Shown here one piece after another: positions 44,822 to 54,104 of a stretch of 64,000 bases of DNA (positions within the stretch are counted from its first letter, which is position 1; each line of letters begins with the position of its first letter). The position numbers were made by a program, and so were the translations under genes. Source of the stretch: JAJDTR01 sp965220415 (GTDB lineage: Bacteria > Poribacteria > WGA-4E > JAJDTR01). The stretch spans positions 5,642,001-5,706,000 of the forward strand of contig OZ244829.1 of assembly GCA_965220415.1 (NCBI GenBank), given 5' to 3'. The notes beneath the pieces were generated by a model. That model was given only the letters and a program-made list of their open reading frames with translations. It did not search any database and had not been told where the DNA came from.

Positions 44822-46336
44822 CTAATCTGTTGGCGGATTGGACGCCGTTTTCTGCCTCGGAGGATGAAAGTTGATAATCTGCTTGATGAACCACGGGAAG
44901 TTGAGAATACCGGTGAAGACCGCGAAGATACCTGCGAGTAGAGCGCATTCCCTCAGAAGTTTGGAATCACCGTCAGCGGAAAACACAATCGGGCCCATGG
45001 GACTACCGATAAGCCATCCCATGTCCCACGTCCCGGATAGGAGGAATAGAACCAGTGGTATTATGGTCGTTGCAAAACCCATCAGTACCAACGAAATTAA
45101 CCAAGTGTATCCACCGGAAACTCGATTTGCCAGAAATCGTCGTCTGATAAGCGATGCCACCACTGCATAACTTAACGAGAGCATGCCTAGAGCTGCCATG
45201 CAAGTCATGAGGTCTTCAAGATCATTTCCGATCCATGCATGCGCGTAGACACTTGACAGTACGGCTGCAAACATTAACGTCAATAGTATCATCAAGGACG
45301 ACCACGTGACCCCGCCACCTGCGCCGCTGTAGAAGAGGAAAGCGAGTGGTCGCAGTAACCGTCCGCGTGGAATACTCTGGCGAACCCGCTGCCCCAACGA
45401 TTCTCTTTCGCTTACGGCTATAAAGAGCCCGATGCATTGCAAAATGATATGTGCGAATGCCCACACGGTGATTGGTGCACCATTACCGGTGACAGCAGTC
45501 CAAACCGTAGCGCTAATCCCGGTGACAATCCATACTGCAGTGACGTAAGTTCGTACTGGTAGTGCGCGATTAGCTGAAAACGGGCTGATTAGCGCTGTAG
45601 CCAGCTTGGCAAGTAGTCCAATTAATGCCAATCCCGCAATTAGTACACCCGAGGAAACAGCCAAGAATCTCCACGATCCTATTTGGCTCCCGATTCCACG
45701 GTCCAGAAGATTGACGCCTGGTATGACTGTTGTAAATGCGATGTGAAGAGGAATGTAGCCGGTTGTAAGGAGGAACCAGCCGAGTCCGAGAATAATCTTG
45801 AATACTCGATTTGCGGGGAGGCAGCCGAGAAGAATCGTGCACTGGATAGCTACGGCGATTATGAGGAAATTTAGAGCGAGCAGCACAAAAATAGATGGTA
45901 AATCTATACCCCGTAGCAAGTACGTTAAAGTAATGAACGGCATGCAAACGCTGTAGAGAAGGGCAGAGAAAACTAGAGCGGCAAAGAATTTTCCCCAGAT
46001 AATGGAGCGTGGACGAAGCGTCGTAATAAACAGAAGGTCAACGTTGGCGTCCGCACGTTCCATCGCCAACCGGAGGCCCGTATAAGCGGGCACCAGAATC
46101 AGGCATGTACCCAGTAACATACTTGCCAAGGTCTTGAAAATATTCCGCCCAGCATTAAAGGACCAGGAAACGGAGTCGTCTGTCAGGAATAACCCAATGG
46201 TCAACAGTTGAATACCGAGAAAGAGTAGCAATACCGCGGCAAGAAACCTGCCCTGCACGGCTTGACGCAACTCCTTGATAACAATGGGATTGAGAGTATT
46301 GCTGACGTTTTCAAGGATATCTGCGACGTATTTCAC
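44822..46336 (-). CDS. ABC transporter permease (ABC-2 type)
   Basis: 504 residues with about 12 hydrophobic segments. The N-terminus LNPIVIKELRQAVQGRFLAAVLLLFLGIQ is typical of ABC-2 permeases in MoxR/DUF58 clusters. It starts with GTG at 46334-46336, overlapping the TGA of the ATPase gene, so the two are translated together. The substrate is unknown; it probably exports or assembles an envelope component. Confidence 0.9.
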   Translation of the reverse strand: MKYVADILENVSNTLNPIVIKELRQAVQGRFLAAVLLLFLGIQLLTIGLFLTDDSVSWSFNAGRNIFKTLASMLLGTCLILVPAYTGLRLAMERADANVDLLFITTLRPRSIIWGKFFAALVFSALLYSVCMPFITLTYLLRGIDLPSIFVLLALNFLIIAVAIQCTILLGCLPANRVFKIILGLGWFLLTTGYIPLHIAFTTVIPGVNLLDRGIGSQIGSWRFLAVSSGVLIAGLALIGLLAKLATALISPFSANRALPVRTYVTAVWIVTGISATVWTAVTGNGAPITVWAFAHIILQCIGLFIAVSERESLGQRVRQSIPRGRLLRPLAFLFYSGAGGGVTWSSLMILLTLMFAAVLSSVYAHAWIGNDLEDLMTCMAALGMLSLSYAVVASLIRRRFLANRVSGGYTWLISLVLMGFATTIIPLVLFLLSGTWDMGWLIGSPMGPIVFSADGDSKLLRECALLAGIFAVFTGILNFPWFIKQIINFHPPRQKTASNPPTD

Positions 46337-47262
46337 TGTACCTCTCCTTTGGTCACAGTCATAAACACGGACTCCAAATCGCCGCCTTGCAGTGTGAACT
46401 CAACGACACGAAACCCATCTCGAATTAGGTTTTCGAGTAGTTCGCTGCAGGTTTGATCCGATCCCGCGACTCGCGCCTCAATCTCATGACCCAACTGGTT
46501 CACGGCTGTGACATGCGGCATTAGCAGCAACGCCTTACAAAGGTCGTCTTGCCGTTCTAAAGGTCGTATTAACACGGTTCGTTGTTCAGCATCAATTGGG
46601 GCAATCTCTTGCAATGTTCCCGCGGAGACAATTTTTCCCTGTTCAATAATCACCGCGCCATCGCAGATTTCCGAGAGTTCGGTAAGGATATGTGAGCTAA
46701 TTAAGATTGCTTTTCCTTGTTCGGACAGCACCCTAAGTAATTCCCGCAGTTCGACTCGTGCGCGCGGATCTAGTCCGGCGGCGGGCTCATCCATCACTAA
46801 CACCGGCGGGTCGTGGAGCAGCGCCCTGGCAAGGCTAACCCGCTGTTTCATTCCCTTCGAGAGCGCGTGCAGGGTTTTCCCCCGAATTCCGGTAAGATTT
46901 GTGAAGTTTTCAACGCTATCGACGACTTGCCGGCGTTGGTGTCCAACCAGCCCGTAAGCGCGTGCGAAGAAGTCCAAGTAGCTATGTACAGACATATCGC
47001 GGTGAGCCGGTAGCGAGTCGGGCATGTATCCGACTAGCCGACGTGCCGTTTCGGGTGATTCCACAATCGAGACACCATCAATTGTCGCGTCTCCGCTTGT
47101 CGGCTCATCAAGGGTTGCCAGGATTCTCATCGTCGTCGTTTTGCCTGCGCCGTTGGGCCCAACAAATCCAAAGATGTGGCCTGACGAAAAGGTGAAGGAG
47201 ATGTCGTCAACCGCACGCGTCGTACCGAAATCTTTAATAAGGTTTATAATATTGACTTGCAT
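46333..47262 (-). CDS. ABC transporter ATP-binding protein
   Basis: 309 residues. Walker A GPNGAGKTT, signature LSKGMKQRVSLARAL, Walker B LVMDEPAAGLDP and H-loop SSHI are in order. A C-terminal extension of about 90 residues (the RTVLIRPLERQDD region onward) is common in ABC-2 exporters of this type. It overlaps the permease start by 4 bp (GTGA). The gap of 395 bp upstream contains a GATC unit and part of the MITE-like repeat. Confidence 0.95.
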   Translation of the reverse strand: MQVNIINLIKDFGTTRAVDDISFTFSSGHIFGFVGPNGAGKTTTMRILATLDEPTSGDATIDGVSIVESPETARRLVGYMPDSLPAHRDMSVHSYLDFFARAYGLVGHQRRQVVDSVENFTNLTGIRGKTLHALSKGMKQRVSLARALLHDPPVLVMDEPAAGLDPRARVELRELLRVLSEQGKAILISSHILTELSEICDGAVIIEQGKIVSAGTLQEIAPIDAEQRTVLIRPLERQDDLCKALLLMPHVTAVNQLGHEIEARVAGSDQTCSELLENLIRDGFRVVEFTLQGGDLESVFMTVTKGEVQ

Positions 47263-47657
47263 ACCATTGGATTTATTGATTCAAAAATGCCAGCTTTCTT
47301 TTTCGTTACGATATGGAGAGACAACCACAGTTTGAACCGGTAGCGAGAAATACTTCATAGAATACATTTTGGATCTCAATAGAGAGGGGCAATTTTGGAA
47401 CTCATTGTGAGTGACGCGTGGTGTTCTATACTTTGCGTTGGGTATTATTGCGCTTTCTTTTCCAGTGATAATTGTTTCTAATAGGACTTACGTAGCACCA
47501 GCAGGTCGGGTATCGGAGTTCCCTCGTACGAGGGTCGCGACCTGGAGATCGCGGGATCTCTATCGCACTCGCTATCCGCTCTTTTGATCCTACAGAAGAC
47601 GCAATTTCTGACAGCGCGGAGTATATATAACCGTGCTCTTTTGCATTGATGCCGTAT
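47263..47657. other. Intergenic gap with palindrome, GATC unit and partial MITE end
   Basis: Palindrome CCCTCGTACGAGGG at 47520-47533, then the GATC unit (47555-47589), then a segment ending GCGCGGAGTATA (to about 47624) that resembles one end of the 203-bp repeat. No gene. Confidence 0.6.
47555..47624. repeat. GATC unit joined to one end of the MITE-like repeat (copy C, partial)
   Basis: GATC at 47555 and 47586 (31 bp). It is followed directly by CTACAGAAGACGCAATTTCT and a GACAGCGCGGAGTATA end similar to the 11320-11348 end. The unit is in the opposite orientation to that end compared with copies A and B. Confidence 0.7.
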
Positions 47658-49790
47658 TTAATCCTCGTTTAGTATCCCGTATACGATAGAGCTGAAGTTT
47701 CGCATTGTCGTCTTTCGAAGTCCGTTTTCGATAAACGGCGATGTGTTTAAGGTCGCTATGTAGCATCCCGGACTGAGAAACTTTTCGGGTGTCGATTTGA
47801 GGCGTTCAATTCTCCCTATCCAATCTTCCGACGCAAATATCCCGCGTAAACCGCCGATCTCGGAATAGATTTTTAATCCGTCCATAGGAGAGTTCGTATT
47901 AATCGTATAACTGCGTTCTGAAACTCTATCGGTAAGTTGCCATTCACGGCCGGGACTTAGAACCGATACGGCAACATCATCAGATAGTGTCGCGCCGTGC
48001 GCTATCATTTCATCTCTTAATATCTGCGGAATGTTGCCCTTATCCAACTCCGCATTGACGGCTGGATCCCATAGCGTCAAATCGAACATCTCGCCAACCC
48101 CGCTCAAGCCATGGAGTTGCAAGTCGTTCCGAATCGTCAATTCCGCCTCAGATCCCGCTTGGATTTTCGATCCGGAATATACCGTGCCTTCTTTGTCCGC
48201 CAGCCAAAACTGGTCAATGTCGGCGCCGAGGCCATTGACGACGCCCAAACGCGAGCCATCCTCTCTTCTGAGGGTTATGCGCTCACGCCGCATCTCAGTC
48301 TTCCGTACTTTGAAATGCGCCGGCACCCGTGCAGCGATCCAACCGCGCGCCAGGTGTTGGTCGTGCGTCCAGTCAACGGTGCGGGGGAGAGGTGTAGCGG
48401 CGAAGGTTTGCGATGTAAGTTCAGTTTCATAGCCAAAGTGCAATCCGTCGCCGGGCGTTAAAGCCGAATAAAAAGCTGTCACACCTATGCTCGTGGCACG
48501 GTTGACCCTTTGGTCGAGAATCGTTAGACCCTCTGTTCGGATATATCGATTCCACCCTTCGGCGAATGTTGCATAGAGGAACACTGCAAAACAGGTCGTC
48601 AGCGAAATGACCGGAACGGTCCACAACATCCAGATGCGACGCCTTTTCCGCGAGAGCACAATAAGGTTCATTGGCCCAATCACGATAGCGAAGACGAGCA
48701 TCAGCAGGAACAGCCCTCGTACCGGCACGCCGAAATCATCCACCACCGGAAACCGATTGTTTGCTTCCGCAATTGATAGTTGGGATTGCCAAGGAGTTGC
48801 GGTTTTCACCCAAGAGTGCACAATCTGCCGCCACTGTGTCTGATTCAAACTGTTTGTATCTCCTGTCGCGCTAACGACACATTCACCGAAACCGACACGG
48901 CTATTGGCAATCCCGGCTGACATATCCGGAATCTCGATTCTAGATGTCCAGTCGTCGGGAAGATGGTTTCCGCCCAGCACAAGAAGCGCACCGCCGCACT
49001 CCACGTATCGCCACAGTGCAGATTGAACATCCGGCGGCATTTTTTGGACATCCCCATCCGTGACAACGACGCCGTCGTAACTAGAAAAACCGAGCCAATT
49101 TGTACTCCACGCCGACACCGGAAATCCCAAATCAATCAGTTCATAGGAGGCTGAACCAGTCGGGCTTGACCTACTACTACTAGTGACGACAGATCCACCA
49201 CTTGTGGAAGTGAGAACGCTGAAACCGCTCATGGTAGGAATAGATTTAACTAGTGTTTCAACGTGTGTGTGAAACTCGGAGGTGTCAACGTTCCGACTCA
49301 CGAGAACCTCCAGAGACAACGGAAGTGAAATAGAGCCCATAGCACCAAGCACAAAATGGCTAGCAAACGAGTGCGACGTATCGGGTGCGTGGTTACCGAG
49401 TGAAAGTGGAACGGCGTCTCTTTGAAATCTGCCGTCAATAGCAACTGCCAAGTCATTTCCGTGCAGGGGCACAGGAGGCTGGAATAGAGAAACGTGAGCC
49501 GTGGAGCCTGGACCAACGACGACCGAGCGCATGATGTCACGGATACGGTTTGGGTCAATGTTAAAACTCGAATCCGGCAATTTCAGGGTTACCACGTGCA
49601 TCTTGTCAGGCGAGTGGTTCAAAACCGAAATCCTATATTCCGCATATCCGTGGTCGCTGCTACCGCTTGGGCTGATCCCGGGCGTAATCGTGATGTCGCC
49701 AATTCGCGTCGTCGCGTAGCCGTTAGTAGCAGAATGACACAACGAAATCGCAATTAGAAAGGAGATAGAGCGGATCAGAGCGGAACACAT
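47658..49790 (-). CDS. Large exported membrane protein with GATase1-like region (MoxR cluster)
   Basis: 710 residues from ATG 49790, preceded by AGGAGG at 7 bases. A signal peptide (LIRSISFLIAISLCHSATNGYA) leads to a beta-rich domain. A region near residues 225-290 (SYDGVVVTDGDVQKMP and CGGALLVLGG) resembles a class I glutamine-amidotransferase-like fold without its catalytic Cys. Two adjacent transmembrane helices follow (LFLLMLVFAIVIGPMNLIVL and MLWTVPVISLTTCFAVFLYA), then a long C-terminal part. It is the kind of large protein often found beside MoxR and DUF58; the function is unknown. Confidence 0.8.
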   Translation of the reverse strand: MCSALIRSISFLIAISLCHSATNGYATTRIGDITITPGISPSGSSDHGYAEYRISVLNHSPDKMHVVTLKLPDSSFNIDPNRIRDIMRSVVVGPGSTAHVSLFQPPVPLHGNDLAVAIDGRFQRDAVPLSLGNHAPDTSHSFASHFVLGAMGSISLPLSLEVLVSRNVDTSEFHTHVETLVKSIPTMSGFSVLTSTSGGSVVTSSSRSSPTGSASYELIDLGFPVSAWSTNWLGFSSYDGVVVTDGDVQKMPPDVQSALWRYVECGGALLVLGGNHLPDDWTSRIEIPDMSAGIANSRVGFGECVVSATGDTNSLNQTQWRQIVHSWVKTATPWQSQLSIAEANNRFPVVDDFGVPVRGLFLLMLVFAIVIGPMNLIVLSRKRRRIWMLWTVPVISLTTCFAVFLYATFAEGWNRYIRTEGLTILDQRVNRATSIGVTAFYSALTPGDGLHFGYETELTSQTFAATPLPRTVDWTHDQHLARGWIAARVPAHFKVRKTEMRRERITLRREDGSRLGVVNGLGADIDQFWLADKEGTVYSGSKIQAGSEAELTIRNDLQLHGLSGVGEMFDLTLWDPAVNAELDKGNIPQILRDEMIAHGATLSDDVAVSVLSPGREWQLTDRVSERSYTINTNSPMDGLKIYSEIGGLRGIFASEDWIGRIERLKSTPEKFLSPGCYIATLNTSPFIENGLRKTTMRNFSSIVYGILNED

Positions 49791-49968
49791 GTTTTGCCTC
49801 CTAAACCACGATGTGTCATTGCGATTCCTGTCAGATTGGTGAGGGGTTGTGCATGGAGAAACAGAGTTTCGTGACATTGAGGCAACGGCGCAGGCGTGCG
49901 GTCAAATCGGTTTGGCAAATCCTTCAATCCAAAAACAACTGTGGACAACGTTTGCCGCAACACTGATG

Positions 49969-51021
49969 TCATGATGCCGATTGAACCTCAAGGTCATCAG
50001 GCAAATTGAGGTCTGCCTCGTCAAGAGCCGTGAGTATGCCATTGACTACAGAGAAAGTATCCACACCATCAAAACGAGCTTGGTAATTGAGAATAACTCG
50101 ATGGTTCAACACAGATGCCGCAACCGCTTTCACATCCTCGAAGCCCACGGTAGGACGACCGGAAAGCAATGCGGATGCGCGTGACGCCTCCGCCATAGCT
50201 ATCGCCGCCCGCGGCGACGCAGCGTATGCCACATATTTCTTGACCTCCTCGGTTGCTTCCGGTGCATCCGGATGCGTCGATGCTGCCAAGCGAGAGATGT
50301 AGCGTGACACCGGCTTGGGTAGGTAAATCTTGTCCATCACATCAAATAGGTGACGGAGTTGCTCCGCGCTGATGGACCATGTTGGCACAGGCGGTTCACC
50401 ACGGCGACGAGTCGAGATGATGTCGTCAAGCACGTCTACATCGGCGTTGGGGACAATCAGTTTGAACAGAAATCGGTCTAACTGCGCCTCCGGGAGCGGG
50501 TATGTTCCCTCCAATTCGATTGGGTTTTGGGAAGCGAGTACAAAAAACGGGTCGGGAAGCGTGCGAGTGTTTCCGAGGAGGGTCACGGAGCGTTCTTGCA
50601 TGGCTTCAAGTAGCGCGGATTGTGTCTTTGGGGAAGCACGGTTAATTTCGTCCGCTAACAGAATGTTGGTGAACACCGGTCCCGGTTGGAAGGTCATTTC
50701 CCGTTCCCCTTCCGGAGTTTGCTGAAGGATATGTGTTCCCACAATGTCACCGGGCATCAGATCCGGGGTAAACTGCACTCGACTGAAGTCAAGACTGAGC
50801 AATTGTCCGAGCGCTTTTACAAGAGCGGTTTTGCCGACGCCCGGCACGCCTTCCAGCAGGATGTGCCCCTGACTTAGAATTCCTACGAGCACCATGCGGT
50901 GTAGCTCGGATCTGCCGATGAGGATGCGGTCCAGTTCTGCATGTACCTTCGACGTGAGTTCAATTGCGGGCTGAAGTTCTTCAGGCTGAAGAAGCGTCTC
51001 GTGTTGATCGTTTTTTGCCAT
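49969..51021 (-). CDS. MoxR-family AAA+ ATPase
   Basis: 350 residues. Walker A GVPGVGKTALVKALG, Walker B LLADEINRASPKTQSALLEAMQE, the sensor region FVLASQNPIELEGTYPLPEAQ (split here) and the C-terminal lid are those of MoxR. It acts as a chaperone-like ATPase that matures partners carrying VWA or DUF58 domains; these are encoded downstream in the same cluster (43738, 41266). Confidence 0.96.
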   Translation of the reverse strand: MAKNDQHETLLQPEELQPAIELTSKVHAELDRILIGRSELHRMVLVGILSQGHILLEGVPGVGKTALVKALGQLLSLDFSRVQFTPDLMPGDIVGTHILQQTPEGEREMTFQPGPVFTNILLADEINRASPKTQSALLEAMQERSVTLLGNTRTLPDPFFVLASQNPIELEGTYPLPEAQLDRFLFKLIVPNADVDVLDDIISTRRRGEPPVPTWSISAEQLRHLFDVMDKIYLPKPVSRYISRLAASTHPDAPEATEEVKKYVAYAASPRAAIAMAEASRASALLSGRPTVGFEDVKAVAASVLNHRVILNYQARFDGVDTFSVVNGILTALDEADLNLPDDLEVQSAS

Positions 51022-51128
51022 GATTGACTAGATGTAACAGAATAGGGCTTGGCGACACAAACCAAATTTGAGTTCTTTAATCGCCAATTGTGAAAGCGTG
51101 GAAAAAAGTTGTCAGTGATTGGAGCCAA

Positions 51129-51821
51129 CTAATTCCCGGTACTCGTTGTGGCGACCAAAGCGGGCATAATCGCCGCCATCGTCGCCGCCGCTTGACAGGC
51201 CTCAATAACCTCTTTTGTTGCTGCCCCCGTTATCTCCCCATTAACTATTTGTTCGATTCGTTTTTTGCGGACTCTAATTTCCTTGTGTCCAAATAATTTG
51301 TCCAACAGGCCAGCCCCGTTCGCTAATGAGATGAGGATAACTGTTCGTGGATGAAGCAACTTTTCATCTCGAAATATCGCATCACGCAATCGATCCAGAA
51401 TCTCGTTTTCCGGCGCGGGATCTATTTGCGGATATCTCCTTCGTGGAAAGACAAATAGCACGGTGTCATCAACCGGTCGAAGAATGCCGCGATTACATAA
51501 CTGTTGGGCGACCTTATGACGCAGGCGTTTTACTCTCGAAATTCGCGAAACCCAATCCTTCAACGATGCGGGCTTTTTTGCCAATCTAACCATTTGAAGA
51601 CACTCGTCGGCGATTGGGTCGTGGGCGTACCCTAAATCTTGGATTTCAACCAGTTTCTTTCGTGTGTTCGCAACTGAGATGTGGCGATTCATCAGAAGTT
51701 CTGCCAGTAAGGCACCGGAAATTAAGAGATTGGGACAGCTCGCCGCAAGTGTGCCTTTTTCATTGTCGAGCATTAAGAGCGCAATCTCTTCGTGCAAGTG
51801 TAGGTGATTGGAATTCATCAT
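51129..51821 (-). CDS. GOLPH3/VPS74 (GPP34)-family protein
   Basis: 230 residues. The N-terminal LHLHEEIALLMLDNEKGTL is the hallmark of GPP34, followed by an all-helical pattern (LISGALLAELLMNRHISVAN, then FPRRRYPQIDPAPENEILDRL) that fits the family over its length. In eukaryotes GOLPH3 binds phosphatidylinositol-4-phosphate at the Golgi; in bacteria, mainly Actinobacteria, the role is unknown but lipid binding is plausible. It lies within the MoxR cluster, 107 bp upstream of moxR, on the same strand. Confidence 0.88.
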   Translation of the reverse strand: MMNSNHLHLHEEIALLMLDNEKGTLAASCPNLLISGALLAELLMNRHISVANTRKKLVEIQDLGYAHDPIADECLQMVRLAKKPASLKDWVSRISRVKRLRHKVAQQLCNRGILRPVDDTVLFVFPRRRYPQIDPAPENEILDRLRDAIFRDEKLLHPRTVILISLANGAGLLDKLFGHKEIRVRKKRIEQIVNGEITGAATKEVIEACQAAATMAAIMPALVATTSTGN

Positions 51822-51858
51822 AAGACAGTGTTTTTCGCGCAGTTGGGCGAGTATGAAC

Positions 51859-52077
51859 TCAAGTTGCCGTTGCTAACACTTCCTGTGCACGTGTAGGCAG
51901 TTCAATGAAAATGAAATGAGATTCGGGATATAAGTAGTCCTCTCCAGATTCGTCAATAACTCTCAGATATCCCTCTTGAGTTGCATCATCGTCAGGCAAC
52001 ACTTGGTAGAGTTTTCTCTTTTCTAGGTCGTCGCAATCGGCGTCTTCAATACAAAGTGCAAATTTAGTTTTTCTCAT
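51859..52077 (-). CDS. Conserved small protein (73 aa), function unknown
   Basis: 72-73 residues from ATG 52077 (MRKTKFALCIED). A longer frame to 52143 starts in poor context. It contains the pattern D-C-D-D-L-E-x-R-K-x-Y-Q-V-L-P-D and SGEDYLYPESHFIFIELP, which I recall from small cyanobacterial and planctomycete proteins of unknown function. It is probably soluble. It is 37 bp upstream of the GPP34 gene on the same strand. Confidence 0.75.
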   Translation of the reverse strand: MRKTKFALCIEDADCDDLEKRKLYQVLPDDDATQEGYLRVIDESGEDYLYPESHFIFIELPTRAQEVLATAT

Positions 52078-52172
52078 GATCTTTCGTCCAAAAATCGTTT
52101 GATTTATAGACCAGGATTCAACGCAAAAAGCGAACGATGACAATCTTGTTGCCTATTCCATGTTGCGGCCTC

Positions 52173-52235
52173 TGTAGGGAATAACGATCAAGCGAGTGGA
52201 TAGCGAGTGCGATAGAGATCCCTCGTTATTCCCTA
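52173..52235. repeat. 15-bp inverted repeat with a GATC unit in its loop
   Basis: TGTAGGGAATAACGA (52173-52187) and TCGTTATTCCCTACA (52222-52236) are perfect inverted arms. Between and overlapping them sits a GATC-bounded unit, GATC at 52186 and 52217, 31 bp. Confidence 0.85.
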
Positions 52236-52353
52236 CAACCGCTTTGATCGACCTTTGACATCCGAATCAAAAGACGGAACTCCTAAACTCCATGACTGCC
52301 AATCGTTTCAAAGCGCATCAGTGTTAATCGCCTTAAAACCAATCATGATGGCA

Positions 52354-53739
52354 TCACGGTCTTTCAAAATACCGCTTGACGGCGCCTTTGTGGCGAGGCA
52401 GAACGGTTTGGGTGAAAGAGGAACCGCCGCCTGCCGCTGCACCGCTGAGCGCGCCTGATCGAGGCGCATCACCGGATTTCTCAACCGTTGGCGCCGCTGT
52501 ACTAAGCCCGATTACTTCGCTGTCCTCCAGGGAGGCGATGTTGGAGAGTGGAAGCACTTCCGCTTTGAACTTCGCGCCATCTACAGAAGTACTCTCGCTC
52601 CATGTCATGGGCACATGGCCCGGTCCGCGATTAATCCCGCCAAGCGCGTTCCGACACCACAAACCGACACACTCCTTCACTGCCATTTTTTCCGAGTTCT
52701 CGGCAAGAAAAGCTGCGAGTCCTTCGCTGTCGCACTGCCCTAGCTTCTCGCAGGCATTCAGCGTATCCAACCCAATCAGATTGGCTTTGTTCAGGTTCGC
52801 CAGCTTGTCAGATATCTGGCCCTTGGAGAGACGAAGCGCATCGAAAATCGCTTTGAGTTGTTCAGGGCTTAATGAACTCAGATCGCCTTCTAATTCGGGA
52901 AGTTGTGAGGCGAGCAACTCGTCCTCTTTGGCGGCTTCCTGAACCAATCCCGATAATGCCGTCATAGATTCTGCCAAAAGCCCTTTCTCCATTTCAGAGC
53001 CTTCATTGATGAGTGCTTCGGCAAGAGTTTCCGCTTCGGTTAAGTTCTCGGTCGCAGCTAACGCATCTTCGGCGGCTTCCTTTGATTCTTGGGAAAGGAG
53101 GTCTGTCAAATGGTCCAACGCTTCCCACGTCTTGACCGGATCTTCGCCTGATGCCTCCGCTTGAACTTCAGCAAGTTTTTCTCCCAATGTGTCAGCTTGA
53201 GTCAACTCAATGATCTCCTCCTCCTTGAGAACGTCAATTCCTGCCGCCAATTGATTTACCTCCTCCCGAATGTCGAGTGGTTGTGCCCTGGAGATTTCAA
53301 CAAACCGCTCCGGAATGAGAAAGCTGATGCAAACGAATAAAACCGCACCGGCAAAACGCGCCCAAGAGATCTTTCCACGCCAGCGCAAACGAGGTGTGCG
53401 AACCGCCGATACCAGATTCTTCCAATTGCCAAGATCGGCGGTTTCCGCTGCCATCATCAATCCGCCGGAAGCACTGTGTTTGTCGAGACTTGCTCGCACG
53501 GCAGTGCGCCCCGGAAGCTGACGCAACGCCGCCACAACTGCCCAGGCTACGGCAAGTATCAGCACGATTCCACCGGCGAGTAGCGTCGAGCGGGGTATTC
53601 CCACGGCGGCTCGCAAAACAATAACAACCGTACCCCAAAGAAGTCCCCACACGGTTGCGGCGAGAAGTACCTTCCTCAGGATTAACAAAGCCGCTATTTT
53701 GATTCGAAACTCGCGAATTGCTCTATTTTCGATGTTCAT
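52354..53739 (-). CDS. Helical membrane protein of the MoxR cluster (function unknown)
   Basis: 461 residues from ATG 53739, preceded by AAGGAG 7 bases upstream. Two N-terminal transmembrane helices (IKIAALLILRKVLLAATVWG; LLAGGIVLILAVAWAVVAAL), a third near residue 130 (FAGAVLFVCISFLIP), then a long Glu/Ala/Leu-rich predicted coiled region (about 140-340) and a Gly/Ser-rich tail ending KRYFERP. Such proteins accompany MoxR/DUF58 genes in Planctomycetes-type genomes. It is the first gene of the cluster, with its own promoter. Confidence 0.8.
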   Translation of the reverse strand: MNIENRAIREFRIKIAALLILRKVLLAATVWGLLWGTVVIVLRAAVGIPRSTLLAGGIVLILAVAWAVVAALRQLPGRTAVRASLDKHSASGGLMMAAETADLGNWKNLVSAVRTPRLRWRGKISWARFAGAVLFVCISFLIPERFVEISRAQPLDIREEVNQLAAGIDVLKEEEIIELTQADTLGEKLAEVQAEASGEDPVKTWEALDHLTDLLSQESKEAAEDALAATENLTEAETLAEALINEGSEMEKGLLAESMTALSGLVQEAAKEDELLASQLPELEGDLSSLSPEQLKAIFDALRLSKGQISDKLANLNKANLIGLDTLNACEKLGQCDSEGLAAFLAENSEKMAVKECVGLWCRNALGGINRGPGHVPMTWSESTSVDGAKFKAEVLPLSNIASLEDSEVIGLSTAAPTVEKSGDAPRSGALSGAAAGGGSSFTQTVLPRHKGAVKRYFERP

Positions 53740-54104
53740 AACGAAACTCCTTGTAGATGTTAAGCGCTGAAAAGAATAAGGACAGCGGCTTGAGGCTCCA
53801 ATCATCCATTATTAGAACTGTGGGTATTATATTCTCATCACTAGCCGATTTACAAACCTTTAACCCTTGTGAAGACGAGGAATCGCACCTGATACCATTG
53901 GCACGTTTAACATTCCAGCGGAGCGGCATGTAATTATCCACCACAAATCAAAACCGGCGCTAGACAGTACAGGTTTTCGCTATCATAGCCTGAAACAGTT
54001 ACTATTGATACCTCTCGACATTGGACGTTGGATGTATGAGTATAATATCGGAGACGAATAAGGCGTATACTTATGAATTAAAACGCCAAAACCCTAATTG
54101 CTCT
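53740..54104. other. Intergenic gap with promoter only
   Basis: Apart from the promoter at 53826-53855, no gene, RNA or repeat is recognised in these 365 bp. Confidence 0.5.
53826..53855 (-). promoter_or_regulatory. Sigma-70-like promoter for the MoxR-type cluster
   Basis: On the minus strand TTGTAA (53850-53855), 18-bp spacer, TATAAT (53826-53831, perfect -10). The first gene starts about 85 bp downstream. Confidence 0.6.
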
